From assembly GCA_036362985.1 (NCBI GenBank), contig JAYGXS010000003.1:49462455-49526454 (forward strand): a DNA stretch of 64,000 nucleotides. The letters run 5' to 3'. Below are positions 45,240-56,271 of this stretch, one piece after another (positions within the stretch are counted from its first letter, which is position 1; each line of letters starts with the position of its first letter). A model generated the notes under the pieces. The model was not told where the DNA came from and searched no databases. It worked only from the letters and a program-made list of their open reading frames with translations. Position numbers and translations under genes: made by a program. Source of the DNA: Ligula intestinalis (lineage: Eukaryota > Platyhelminthes > Cestoda > Diphyllobothriidea > Diphyllobothriidae).

Positions 45240-45515
45240 TTCATTACAGATAATGTCTTTTTCTATACTGATCCAACTGCGTCTTAAACGTGTCCACAGA
45301 TGGGGACATGACAATGTATACGGGTGGGGCATTCCATGCCTGGATTACCTTTTAGAGAACAAGAATTTTCAGGTGTTCAATCTTGCCCCAGTCGCACGTA
45401 GCTTGAGAGGGCGTCCGCGCAATCTATTGGTAGTGGCCAGCTCAAAGAAATCGTTGGATGCTAGGCAACAATTTTGATCCCACAGCATGCGAAATGCCTG
45501 TATCAGGTCATCGTT
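45240..45515 (-). pseudogene. CR1-like non-LTR RT, C-terminal fragment
   Basis: On minus: NDDLIQAFRML, FFELATTNRLRGRPLKLR, then after a stop KRVIQAWNAPPVYIVMSPSV with DTFKTQLDQ. This is the common ending of CR1/jockey-group reverse transcriptases (LRGH--KL, RV--WN-LP, FK--LD). One stop after ARLNT. Different copy and strand from the tail at 17096-17212. The + ORF across it is a shadow. Confidence 0.78.
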
Positions 45516-47023
45516 CGATAATTCTCAGTAAATGTTAATAACTCTTATCTCCTAATTAACCGCTATGAATCCGTTCCACGGCAAAACTGTTTCTCCCTTT
45601 GACGAAATGGATACACTTTTAGGAAATATTTTCCGTGAGGCACCTCAACCTGACCCAGAACCGCTGACCCCAATTCCCGTCCGACGGAATTTTCCAGGCC
45701 TTCCCAGCTCGGATGCTACACACTGGCGCCATTTTGACGTGACGCAATCTCCTGACGACACCTGCAAGCGAGCTCTCGTTACTGTGACTGCAATTCCGGT
45801 AAATCTGTTGTTTTTTGCTGCGTTCTTTAGCATGTGGAAAGCACCATCAAGGAGAACTTTAAGAATACGTGCTTTGCGCGGATATCTTAAAGATTTACGT
45901 AAAATTGAGCAAGAAACAAGGGAAAGGGCTAGATTGTCAGACTCTCTTTACCCTTCTTGCAGTCATTCATCTGACGAATCTGACTGTAGCACAACTTCTT
46001 TGGACGATGGTAGTACCTGGAGTTATTCGTCATCGAAAGAAGTAACAGAACCCTCAACCAGCAACGTTACTGGGCACCCAGCGATGGAGCAGGAGGAGAC
46101 TCTAAAAAGTGCTGTGCGGTCTTATGCAATAGACTGCAACACCCCGATTGCACATCTGACGAAAATTGTCAAAATTTTGCAACGTGTGGCCCCTGACCTA
46201 CCAGGTGATGGACGTACGCTTCTAGGGAGGAAAAGCACTCGGACAAATGTGACGTCAATGGGCAGTGATGACTATGTCCACATGGGGCTTGCTAAAATTG
46301 ACCAAGCAGATAAGTCAATATTCCATGCGTATTGTAGGAAATGAGATAGCAATATATTTAGCTATTGATGGATTGCCCTTATATCGTAAAAATAAGTGTG
46401 GCTTGTGGCCAATTCTTGGCCGCGTTATGGAGCCATTCGTAAGTGAAGTGTTTGTCATAGGAATTTATTTCGGCAAAGGCAAACCTTCAGATGTCCAGGC
46501 CTACTGTAAGCCTTTAGTAAAGAAACTGTTATGGTTATCTAGGCATGTTGTTCCTGTGGACAGTCTGCAGAGAACGCTTGAGTTTAGAGTGGGAGCTGTT
46601 GTTTTCGATGCTCCTGCTAGGGCTTTTATTCAACAAATTAAAAATGTGAATGTGTATTACGGTTGTAAGCGGTGTTTCGTCGAAGGTGAGCATGATACTT
46701 AGGTTGTTTATGGGGCGATTACCCAGCGTAGACGGAGTGATGATAACTTTCGCAGCAAAAGGGATGACTGTCATCGTATTGGCAGGTCACCCCTTCTAGC
46801 CTGCAATGTGGGGATAGTAACATGTTTTCTGTTAGATCCCCTTCACCTAGTTTACCTAGGTGTTATGCGCCGGTTACTAAAACTGTGGCTTAAGAGCCCA
46901 CAAGGTACGCCGTATAAGGCATTAAAACTTACCTTCAAACGTGCGCACGATCGGCATCAGCGGCATAGTGGGCGGAGTTCACAATCTGCAGGCCGTATCA
47001 GTGAGTCAACTTATACACTTTAA

Positions 47024-47612
47024 CTTGTCACTCGCTGTTATGTTACGTTTCCCTACATACGTCTAAATTTCCGAATTCCCTTCTCTCAGACATACGACGC
47101 AATGATGAGGACGATGATGTGCCAGGGCCGTACGGGCTACGTGCACCGTCCATGAGCTCCGGAGTGCTGCGTTCGAGTAGTCAGGAATTATGAAAAAACG
47201 GCCAAAGAAACCTTTTTATTGCTTGTACCATGATATTTTAAGCCCGTTTTTAATATTAATATATACATTCTACTAAACAAACATTGTTCAAAAAGTAATA
47301 CTTCACTGCGTTTCGAAAAAACGAGAGATTGGCAGGAGAGGAGGTAACCCCTGTGCGGATGAAAATTTAATTCCATTTTTCGAGCTACAAGCGCGATAAC
47401 GCGAGCTCGCTTGGAGCTCGTTCTTCCGAGCTCGTTTTGCTATTAGGGTTGGGTAGACAGCTGTCAGACTACACGGAAGTCAGGCGCAATTAAAAGGAAT
47501 CCTACGGATTGCCCTAATCGCGGCTACTACCTATACAAGAACAAACCCCATTGCCGAGTCCCTGAAAACAGCTGCCGATTTCCGGCAACTGAATGTGCGG
47601 TAAATGGAAAGA
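47024..47612. other. Insert inside transposase relic 1, unassigned
   Basis: Includes AGGTAACCCCTGTGCGGATG (from about 47342), a string also found with small changes at about 48764 and 55197, possibly an element end. No ORF of note. Confidence 0.4.
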
Positions 47613-47617
47613 GCTTG

Positions 47618-48052
47618 TGTTACGGAGGCGGGAGTCCCCGTGCATTTACGGCAGTCGGAGAAAGGGTCGCCCTGGGTACGTCACGCCGTCATGCCAGACG
47701 CCCACGCCTACGCATACGCCGTGAGCCAAGAAAGCCAGACGACCTCCCACGTAGCAGGCGCAGTGGGCGTATTCAAGATTATTCCAGAATGTCTGGGAGC
47801 AGGCCATACGTTAGGAATATTCTGGAAAGACCGGAGCCGTATAAATATGCCGGAGTGGACAGACTAAAGGACGATTTGGATGGACCGGCAGACACGGACG
47901 ACTCAGCAGGCCCCGCACACCGCAGTCTTTGTGTGCGGTTGAATAAAGCCATTACCTATCAGGACCGCTCGCTTGCATTCTTCTGCCTACTAGTCGGGTT
48001 CAAAATACTGGGCTATAACAGCTGGCGACGCCGCACTAACTGGGCTATAACA
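47618..48052 (+). mobile_element. Solo LTR, third family (BEL-like by TSD size)
   Basis: TGTTACGGAGG...GGGCTATAACA, 435 bp, with a TG...CA start and end, AATAAA near 47942 and a 5-bp duplication GCTTG (47613-47617, 48053-48057). A TATAAATA box lies near 47840. CTGGGCTATAACA is partly repeated just inside the 3' end. BEL/Pao elements usually make 5-bp duplications; the family assignment is inference. ORFs across it are chance frames. Confidence 0.8.
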
Positions 48053-49097
48053 GCTTGTAAGCAGCATATTTGGCGATTAATACTTGTATAAGTTCGCTTA
48101 TTTGATTGGTCTAGGTGGTAGCAGTCTTCACAAATTTCTGAAGCACATATTTGCCGCTGTTTTCGAGGACGAAATGAGCTCGAATTTTAACTAGCTGGAA
48201 GGGCACTGAGTTGCATTTATTCCTGCTATAAACAGGAATGGTTGTTCTCATAGATATACTTAAAGCGAAATATTGAAAGGATTCATGCTTCCCTCTACAG
48301 CAATGCACTGCCTAGTTCGCCCACGTTCTTGCAATAAGTGGGTACCGTACGCTACGCACTTGCTGAAAATCTTTGTAGCGAAGTATGAAGAAATGGTATA
48401 AAATGTTCACAGCATTGTTTACCTGCCGGAGGACGTTGAACATCACGGCCCATTATATATATTTTCGTCGTTTACCCTTGAGAGTTACTTGGGGAAGTTG
48501 AAGAGTATGCTAAGGAAGCCGCTACAACCGCTGCAACAAGTTGTATGACAGCTTGAAGGCCTTGAAAGTGTGCTTAGCTTTTTACCAGGTCCAGTAGAAT
48601 GGACTTGTAAGTTTGAGCACTATAACGGACCACTGCCACCCGTTGGTGGATCTTTAACCCATTTCAAGTGTGTAACAAAGGTCACCCTTTTTATCGGGAC
48701 TACTCCTCACAACGGCTATGTATCTATTGACGGGAAATTACTATGCATGGAAACATAGGAATAGGGTAACCCCTGCTCAGATGAAAATTAGGACTATACA
48801 TTCCCTAGTAGCAACTAGTCGACTATTAGTCGACTATAAGTGGCTATTTCTAATCGTTCGCAATGCTGCGATCTAATTGGTTACCCAAATGACGCAATCT
48901 GAAGTCCGATTAGTTTGCGCTCTTTAAGCGCGTTAGCGCGCGTATACGCACCATTTTTGACGTGGACGGCGTGCGCGCGCGAGTTGTCAATCACGCAAGC
49001 TATCACTCACTCTACCTGCCTGCTGTTGAATAATATTTTTCATTTTTATTGCCTATAATATTTTTATAATATTTGCCATTTTTTGCGTTTTTTACCA

Positions 49098-51105
49098 ATG
49101 TTTAAGGGCGATTCTGAGAGAACACAAAGACGCCGGCTTAAGAGGTATGCGGATGAGGAATGGCAGGCTGTAGAGGCGGCCGTAAAGAAGAGAATGGAAG
49201 CCGTGAGTGCCCTACAACATTTATGAAATGAGAGCACAGCGCCTCCTGAATCGAGTGATTATTATTGTGAGTCGTCGTCAACCGTAAGTGGCGGTGATTG
49301 GGTTCTTACAGGTGATGAGGAAGAGGAGGACGAAATCGAGGAAACGAGTAGGGAAAATAGCCCTCAATCTGCGCCTCTGGACTACGTTAAGCTAATACGT
49401 GAATGGGCAGTTCGAAACCATATACCGCACAAGTATTTGCGCGAACTAATGGATATGATTAAGCCACTTTTACCAACCGACTCAAGAGCGGTGGTAAATA
49501 ATTTTTTTTAAGGTAAAGGTAGCCCCAATGGGTGACGGTGAGTACGTTCATGTGGGTTTAGAACGTCAACTGAGCCGAGTTTTAAGCAATAATGCAAATC
49601 TTGTTGCCGGAAGAGTTTAAATTCGGTTAACGATAGATGGTCTGCCTGTGTGTAAGAAAACCAACACACATATGTGGCCTATTTTATGCAGGGTAGTGCG
49701 ACCCTATTTCACCGATGTGTTCCCAGTAGGTATTTACTGTGGAGGCAGTAAGCCCTCCAATGTTCATGACTATTGTAGGCTAGTAGTAGGTGAGATAGCT
49801 TCCCTGCAAGTTAGTGGAATAGTCAACGAGGAGACGATGCATACTACTCGTGTTCGCATGAAGGGAGTAATATGTGACGCGCCTGCAAGGGCGTTCGTGA
49901 AGCAGGTTAAAAATCTAAATGCCTACTATGGGTGCGAAAGATGTACAGTGGAAGGTAAGCATAGGGGTAAAGTTGTTTATACAGAGAAAGGCAAGGCAGA
50001 TATGACTAACGAGGACTTCCTGCAGCCCTTGTTTGACGAGCGCATTGTTGGAGTTTGACCTTTTCTTTCGTGTTATCTTAGTCTAATTACTAAGTTTCCT
50101 CTGGACCCACTACACCTAGTCTACCTGGGAGTAGTGAAGAAGTTGGTGACGTTGTGGGTTAAAGGCTATAAACCTAAAGTAAGCGGTCGGCACACTGATA
50201 TTGTCAGTTTCCGCACCATGCCCATACTGAAGCCACCGCAGGTAGCAGCAATAGACGAGCGAATGCGAGGGATATCAATATACCTTTCTACGGAGTTTTC
50301 TCGGCGAGGAAGGGTGGTAAGTGACTTGGAGTTGTGGAAGGGAACAGAATTTCGCCAGTTTCTAATGCATATAGGCGTTTATGTTGTCGCAGGAATCCTG
50401 CCGCAGAATCACTATAACTTGTTTCTAATATTATTTACGTCGTTATGTTTACTAGCTAATCCATTAACTTGCTAGGCAAACGTAGGTTATTGTCGAGAGT
50501 TGCTCAAGTTGTTTACTCGTAGGTTTTGTCTTCTCTTCGGTGAAGAACATATGGTCTATCATGTGCACAGTATTATGCACATGGCAGACGACGTAGAACG
50601 TCACGGAGCCCTAGAGAGTTTTTCATCATTTCCTTTTGAAAGTTATCTAGGCACACTAAAGAGAGATCTCAGATGTGCTCCACGACGTCTGCAGCAGGTA
50701 GCCAATAGAGTTTCTGAGAGGGAAATACGGACTGGGCCCTTACGACCCTGTCCCACTAAGTTTCTTCATCCGCACAGCCTCGGACCAATAGCAGTTGGAC
50801 ATGAAGGTAGCCAACAGTACAAAGAACTGTTGACAGAAACGCTTCGGATAGATACTACACCGGCCAATAGATGTATTGCCTTTGATAATAAGATCGTATG
50901 TATTAAAAACATATTTGTCCGTCAAGGCGGCCGCGTAGGACTAGTTTTCACTGAATTTGTAAATATGTCCGACTTGTTTGACAAGCCGAAGAAGTCATCG
51001 AGTCTAAGGGTATTGAAAGCAGAACTCAGTGAGAGATTGCAGTTCGCCCCATTACCGCCTAGCTTTAGTATGTGTGTTTTCCACATGAAGAAAGCTACTT
51101 ACTGA
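49098..51105 (+). pseudogene. TNP2/CACTA-like transposase relic 2
   Basis: More complete than relic 1 and about 340 bp downstream on the same strand. N-terminus from ATG 49098 with a basic region, a stop near 49227, acidic stretch, then KLIREWAVRNHIPHKYLREL. After a frameshift at a T-run (49502-49509): MGDGEYVHVGLE, stop 49618, LTIDGLPVCKKTNTHMWPIL, YCGGSKPSNVHDYC, VICDAPARAFVKQVKNL, YYGCERCTVEGKHRGKVVY, stop 50056, FPLDPLHLVYLGVVKKLV, LWKGTEFRQFL, stop 50473, VYHVHSIMHMADDVERHGAL, FPFESYLGTLKRDL. All blocks after 49510 stay in one frame, so damage is mainly point stops. The catalytic residues of this family are not known to me well enough to score. Confidence 0.75.
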
Positions 51106-51294
51106 TTGAGATAATAAATAGCCGTTAGCAAGCCACTGACTATCCCTTCACACTTGCGAACAGTGCTCTGGACCCTACAACGCAGTCCCCATAGTGAGTG
51201 GTTCACGAGCACTGCGGGGAAGAAGTAGTCTTAGACAGGTCAACATATCTCGTTAAATAACACCCCGTTTTCCTGTGCGATTGTAGTCCCGAAG

Positions 51295-51806
51295 ATGAGT
51301 CAGAGCACTCGCAGACAACTGCCAGAACGTGACCGTAGGCCTGCCATTGATCAGGAAAATTTCCTCGTGAGACCTGAAGCCTCCCGGTCGCCTGTAAGTC
51401 CTCACAACTAGCGCATTTACTTTTTCCTTTAGGAACCACTGCCGAATGAGGTTTTCGAACCATAATTCGACACTTTACCTGCCGGTAATGACGACGGTAA
51501 ATACTACCCTTTCACAATATATCTTCAGCAGATTCCTATCATGGCACTGCAGCCAATGACAACAGGCCCGAAAAAGACAACTTGTTGCTGATGATTTACC
51601 GCCAAGTTGCTGAAATCAACACTAACCTTCGGGAGTTGTCGATCCGTACTGACTACCGTTTAGGCAAACTCGAGGAATCTCAGCGTCGGGGGATGGCTCG
51701 CCTGCGGCAACTAGAGGGGCTGATTCGTCGGTTCCCAACGGTTAATGCAGAGACCGCAGCGACTGCGTCAGAACCCGGTAACGCAGCCACTAAAATCTGC
51801 TGCTGA
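51295..51806 (+). pseudogene. Accessory-gene remnant after transposase relic 2
   Basis: ATG 51295 opens a short frame (MSQSTRRQLPERDRRPAIDQ) ending at a GTAAGT donor; a 39-bp intron (51394-51432) with a T-rich end and TAG acceptor leads to EPLPNEVFEP and a stop. About 120 bp on, a second frame (51582-51806) reads a coiled-coil-like LLMIYRQVAEINTNLRELSI and RTDYRLGKLEES. Position and the helical N-terminus recall the gene at 53679. Exon linkage is inferred. Confidence 0.5.
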
Positions 51807-51809
51807 TTT

Positions 51810-53165
51810 TCGTCAGCCTAACAACATGCTGCCTGACAACACTTTCTGACAGCAGCTTGTAAGCTGTACACTTGATAATAATTACTTGCATTAGATTTCA
51901 TACCTACAATGTTGAGTTGGTGAAACGCTCCAAGACTTCGTAAAGAGGATTTTCTCCGCCGTTTTGAAGATGATTTTACCTCCACAATCAACTGGAAAGG
52001 AGATGACAAACTATCAATCTACAAATCCCCCTTTTACTGCGTCGTAGTGGGTATGTCTCCTATTAACTGCTTGACTGTATTTGCTTAGAGCTCTTCGAAA
52101 ATTGGAATCAACAAAACAAGTAGATTTGCAGCAACCTAGACGACACCATACGCAGGAGACATCAAGGTTTATTTGACAGTTATTCTCAGAACGTAGTGAG
52201 AGAGAAGAAAATAAAACAATTGGTAAGAACACTTACAATGTCTTCAAGTACTGCTGACCCTTAGGCGCCACGGATGAACCTTCAACTTCGTGAAGAACGA
52301 CGTTGCCTGTACATATTCTTTTCGTTTTTTGGATTTTAATATAGTTTTCCAGTAATAGAAGACTTCAGACTTCACCTTTCTACGACTCGATGGGGGTTAA
52401 GCGTGTAAACGGGGTCGTTCGCCAAATAAAGGGAGTCACTGCCAAGCGTAAACCGTAGTTACCGCCGATTGCCCAGACCGACTAAAATAAGTCGACTATT
52501 AGGCGACTGGAAATAGTTGACGACCCAGTAACAAATCACTAGCGATCGCTACGGGCGTTGAGGGGAATGTCCAATAATTCACTACCCCGCCGTTCTGTCT
52601 CCACGCGTACGTACGCACCGAACGTGTGTGCGCTCGCTCTGAGTTTTTCCTACCCCTTTTCCCCTTTGCACAGCCCTCGTATGGCGTCAGAGTGCGCGCA
52701 CCCGTTATCAGCAGAAAGTAAAGATCCGTTCTCGCGAGATGCGCTGCTTGGGCCGCGACGAACACCTGGTCACGCCTCTTATTCAACCGGTACCCGGCCG
52801 CGCGAACGCCGCCCTCCCCCTACCAGTAACTTCACTCACCCCTCTCCCCTTATTTCGCGCTCGCTGCGTGCGCACCCAGGCCCGCGCGTAGAAGACGATA
52901 AGGCTGGTGGCTCGGCGAGTGCAATCATCCATCACACGGCCCGAATTTGGGTCAGGTTTGGTGATAGTGATTTCTATAGCAGGCCCGGCTGCGAGAACGG
53001 ACGAAACAGCTTTTGATCGTGGGACCGGATGTATTGATTTCTGCAACCTTTAAGTCGTCGTCGTTTGGAGAAATTTCATTTGGTCAGAAAGTGTCACAGG
53101 AGGAACATCTGCTCTTCTGCGAAAAACTTTTTCACATTGTTTTCTTATTACCACCTGCCACTAAC
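51810..53165. other. No gene recognised; GC-rich half may be a promoter
   Basis: 52540-53030 is GC- and CpG-rich compared with its surroundings and lies upstream of the spliced gene, so it could be a promoter region. The ORFs in it have no motifs. GTCGACTATTAGGCGACT near 52492 recalls AGTCGACTATTAGTCGAC near 48817 in inverted sense, possibly subterminal repeats of the element around relic 2. Confidence 0.4.
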
Positions 53166-53183
53166 TGTTCTTTTTTGCAGGAA

Positions 53184-54263
53184 TGAAACTATACTGTCCC
53201 AGTTGCTGTGATGCATTTGCAAGTCCCTATCGACGGCGTTTGGAAGGCGGTACTGGTGGCGAGCAGAGGAAGAAGTCATCTGCACAGAGCGGTTCGTATC
53301 GTGGTTTGTTTATTTTGCGGTAGTATTAAGAGGTATTTTTCTTCCACCATAGGAAAAAAATATAGGGCGGCGCTAATCAAGTGGTGTATAGACCGTAAGG
53401 TTCCGCATAGAACTTCAAACGTTATGCTGAGAATGTGGTCCCAAATCTTTCCGGTTATTCCGGTGGATACGAGAAACAGGTTGATTAAAGCAGGAGCGGA
53501 CGGACAAGGAAACGCAAATCTCCTGGTCCCGATTTCGCGGTGGACAATCTGCCGAGGTTCGACTGCGACTTGGGGACTGCACCACCTTCGCTTCGAAACT
53601 GTTTGAACGAGGGGTTGTTAGGCACCCCTGCAGGCAACCTGAAAATTACCCTCTCCAGCCCCGCCCACGTCCCAGCACATGGGCACTTCGGACGAGCTGC
53701 TGACCTGGATGACCAAGCTCGACAACCGCCTCCGTAACATGGAGACACAAATGGCTATCATCCTCGCCAGGACGGATACACTGCATCAGAATCCGTCTGC
53801 AGCACCAATATCGATGCCGCCAGCCCGGACGGAATGCCCGGTTCCATCCCCGATTACCTCTATGGAGGAATTCGAGACGTTTGAGGAGCGCCTGTTAGAT
53901 GCAAATTATTGGCAGCAGGCGGTAGGACCTTTTGCTTTTTTAAGTAATTCCTTCTAAAGGTTGCCTTCCTGCGTACGCGGGAAACGTTAAGGGCGCACGA
54001 CTTCGTCAGAGACCTCATGCAACCCCTCTTCGACAGCCGCCTGCTCGCTAAATTTAATCTTACGGGCGGCTACCAACGACGGAATTTCCGGCTTACAAGA
54101 GCATACGCCCTGCTTGTTGGTAAGCGTTTGATTCTTCCTTAATATTCGTCAACCCCTAGATGTGTATGGAACGTGGGGGGAGGGTCGCCCAACACTGCCG
54201 ACGGAATTCGAGGAGGCCGTCCGCTCCGTGCTGAAGTCGGCTGTTTCCAAGCGTACTCGCTGA
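53184..54263 (+). CDS. Spliced accessory gene of transposon, DUF4806-like
   Basis: The best-preserved gene of the transposase group. The main exon from ATG 53679 reads GTSDELLTWMTKLDNRLRNM (coiled-coil-like), a Pro-rich linker, MEEFETFEERLLDANYWQQA. A 38-bp intron (53922-53959) and a 40-bp intron (54120-54159), both GT-AG, join exons 53960-54119 and 54160-54263 in phase with no stop: FLRTRETLRAHDFVRDLMQP, NLTGGYQRRNFRLTRAYALL, DVYGTWGEGRPTLPTEFEEA, ending KRTR. The FE--L-----Y...R--L..LM...L...N--G....F layout recalls DUF4806 proteins. A possible first exon opens at ATG 53184 (MKLYCPSCCDAF), its joining to 53679 is unresolved. Function unknown. Confidence 0.65.
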
Positions 54264-55365
54264 CAAAAACGGCATGACGGTAGTCCTGATTAAGACAGTT
54301 CCACGAACTAGTTGAAGCCTCCCTCCCTTGTACCTTCTTAAATAAATCCCCCTTGTTTATGTACTACGATGCACTTATTTCTATGTCATGTGCTTGTGGT
54401 AGGGGGGGGGGATGTTCACGCGGGGAAGGGCTGTAAAGGTGAAGGGGGCGGGGCAGCATAGCTCGTCGTGCCGGCCGGCCGGCCAGCTACGCTAAACACG
54501 CAGTTACCTGGGGGAGGGCAGCGCCAGTGGGTGAGGGGGGAGGACCGTAGGCGTATGCGCATGCTCAAAACTTGGTGGGGGGAGGTGTACGTGGGCACAA
54601 CGGGAACTACTGCACACGCGTAGGGTGGGAAACACCGTACAAGCAAAAGCCTCCAATCAGCGCTCAAGAAGATGGTGCGTCCATGTAACCACTGGGCACG
54701 CGAATGTATACACCCACAGGCGCGGATATCCCTATTAAACCAATCAGCGTACATTTCAGTTAACGGCAAGGCAGACAGCGACACGAAATGTTGCGTTCGT
54801 GCCAGTAACACGCGTATGCATTGAGCGAGAAGCCTTAACGATCAGCCAATCGTCTGAAGCACTAATATGTTCACCTTTTACGTCTACTGCTGAAGCGCAT
54901 CGCGCTAGCGAAATGTGTTTCCGTTTAGGAAATGTGATCTAAATATGCCTTTAAGGATAAATATAATGCAAACAAATCCCCTTATCGACCAATGAATTTT
55001 CGGTCTTGCAGAAAACAGTCGCCCGGATGCCGTCGGTCCAGCCCTGTCTACCAGTACCCCAAAATCTTCCCACATTGACAATTTCACCCAAACTTTTTGT
55101 ACATGACTGTAAAGTGCCCATTCCCACAAAAAGAATATTTTTTTTACTGTTATATACCTCTACTGGGTTTCCAAAAGGGGGGTTTTGGCGAGGCATAGGG
55201 TAACCCCTGTTCGGCTGAAAAATGCGACTCTACATTGTAGAATGATTGTAGAGTTTGAATCGGACACTACATTGGATGCAAATCGAGCTGGAATTGGATT
55301 CGTGCCGAGTTCGATTTGCTTTTAGGGTGCCGAGCGTAAACCGCCATTATCGCCGATCGATACGT
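54264..55365. other. No gene recognised
   Basis: Contains a nested GCCGGCCGGCCGGCC palindrome (54472-54486), G-runs, and GGGTAACCCCTGTTCGGCTG at 55199-55218, matching the possible element ends near 47342 and 48764. Confidence 0.4.
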
Positions 55366-55369
55366 ATCT

Positions 55370-55785
55370 CAATACATAGATATCATAGATATAGATAGAT
55401 AGATATAGATATGTTGGATGAGTGAAGTAAGTTGCATTCCGAGATGATATGATGAAAAGAAAGAAGATCTTCTGAAAATCAAGTTTTACTCGTGAATTTT
55501 CGAACAAGTATCACGTGTTCGTCGTCAGACTAGATAAAAAGTGAGGGCTGGGAATGTCACCTATCACCGCGGGTGTCAAGTCACCATAACCCTTCCACCC
55601 AATCCCCCCTTCCCTCCCCCATCCGTTGTAACCTCTGCCTCCAAAACCTCTAGTGTAACATTCCCAGCCCTCACTTTTAATTTAGTCTGACGACGAACAC
55701 GTGATACTTGTTCGAAACTTCACGAGTACAACTCGATTTTCCGAAGATCTTCTTTCTTTTCAGATATAGATATATCTATCAAAGG
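55370..55785. repeat. Inverted repeat with PLE-type terminal hairpins
   Basis: Arms of about 100-120 bp (about 55448-55556 and 55656-55765) flank a C-rich centre, and GATA-type microsatellite lies outside both arms in mirrored orientation (55375-55412, 55762-55780). Each arm, read outward, has GTCTGACGACGAACACGTGA then TACTTGTTCGAAA, i.e. CTGACGA, a GAACA/TGTTC stem and GAAA, the hammerhead-like plan of PLE ends (compare 4240-4200 minus). A matching cleavage site and stem I were not found. Confidence 0.75.
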
Positions 55786-56007
55786 GCCCAAAATACATAT
55801 CAACTAGACATTTGAATCTCTATGAATCGAGATTCTGTAGACATTCCATAGACGTAAAATGCTACTAAAGGTACCTATAGGTACGTCAGCTAACTGCTTA
55901 CTCAGGCCAATGTGAAGATATTAATCGTTTGCCATTGCCACTATACTATACTCATCATTAGTTCCTAAGAGCGGCCTCGGGTCCCGTGTGATGTCCGAGG
56001 CACGCTT

Positions 56008-56271
56008 TCACACAATTCTAAGCACAGATTTTACGTCAGTGTGTGACAACTTGCGCGTCACCGCCCAATCCCTGAGCTGCTCCCCACAATCAACATTATC
56101 ATCTGACTGCAAACCAAACGAACTGCAAAACGAATAAGAAGAAATGGACAAACCGTAATCCTGTGGCACTGAGGACTCCGGCGTCTGCGTATTGTCTCCT
56201 CCCCCGTTTGACAAACGCATCCGCTTCGGGCATCGCAGGGCATAAATCCAGCGTTCACAATTGGCAGCCAT
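56008..56271 (-). pseudogene. TNP2-like transposase N-terminal fragment
   Basis: 87 open residues ending GEQLRDWAVTRKLSHTDVKS and VLRIV, matching the pieces at 34073-34273 and 40700-40895. Starts MAANCERWIYALRCPKRMRL. No downstream transposase part is found, so this is a fragment or an exon of a gene whose rest is gone. Confidence 0.55.

Larger units (their letters stand above)
45565..48760 (+). pseudogene. TNP2/CACTA-like transposase relic 1
   Basis: Starts at an ATG with a Pro-rich N-terminus, an aliphatic stretch (VNLLFFAAFF), basic and Ser-rich segments, then AVRSYAIDCNTPIAHLTKIV and DYVHMGLAKI. After a frameshift near 46340 follow DGLPLYRKNKCGLWPILGRV, FGKGKPSDVQAYC, VVFDAPARAFIQQ, YYGCKRC, a stop (46700-46702), and LLDPLHLVYLGVMRRLLKLW. 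Similarity stops near 46960, resuming at about 48410 with VEHHGPL, SYLGKLKSML and LQPLQQVV. These blocks are those of the widespread animal transposase resembling plant TNP2; family name tentative. The gap holds a solo LTR (47618-48052). Inactive. Confidence 0.72.

Noticed and set aside
54472..54486. GCCGGCC palindrome as a regulatory site
   Set aside because: Simple low-complexity palindrome in GC-rich DNA with no supporting context.
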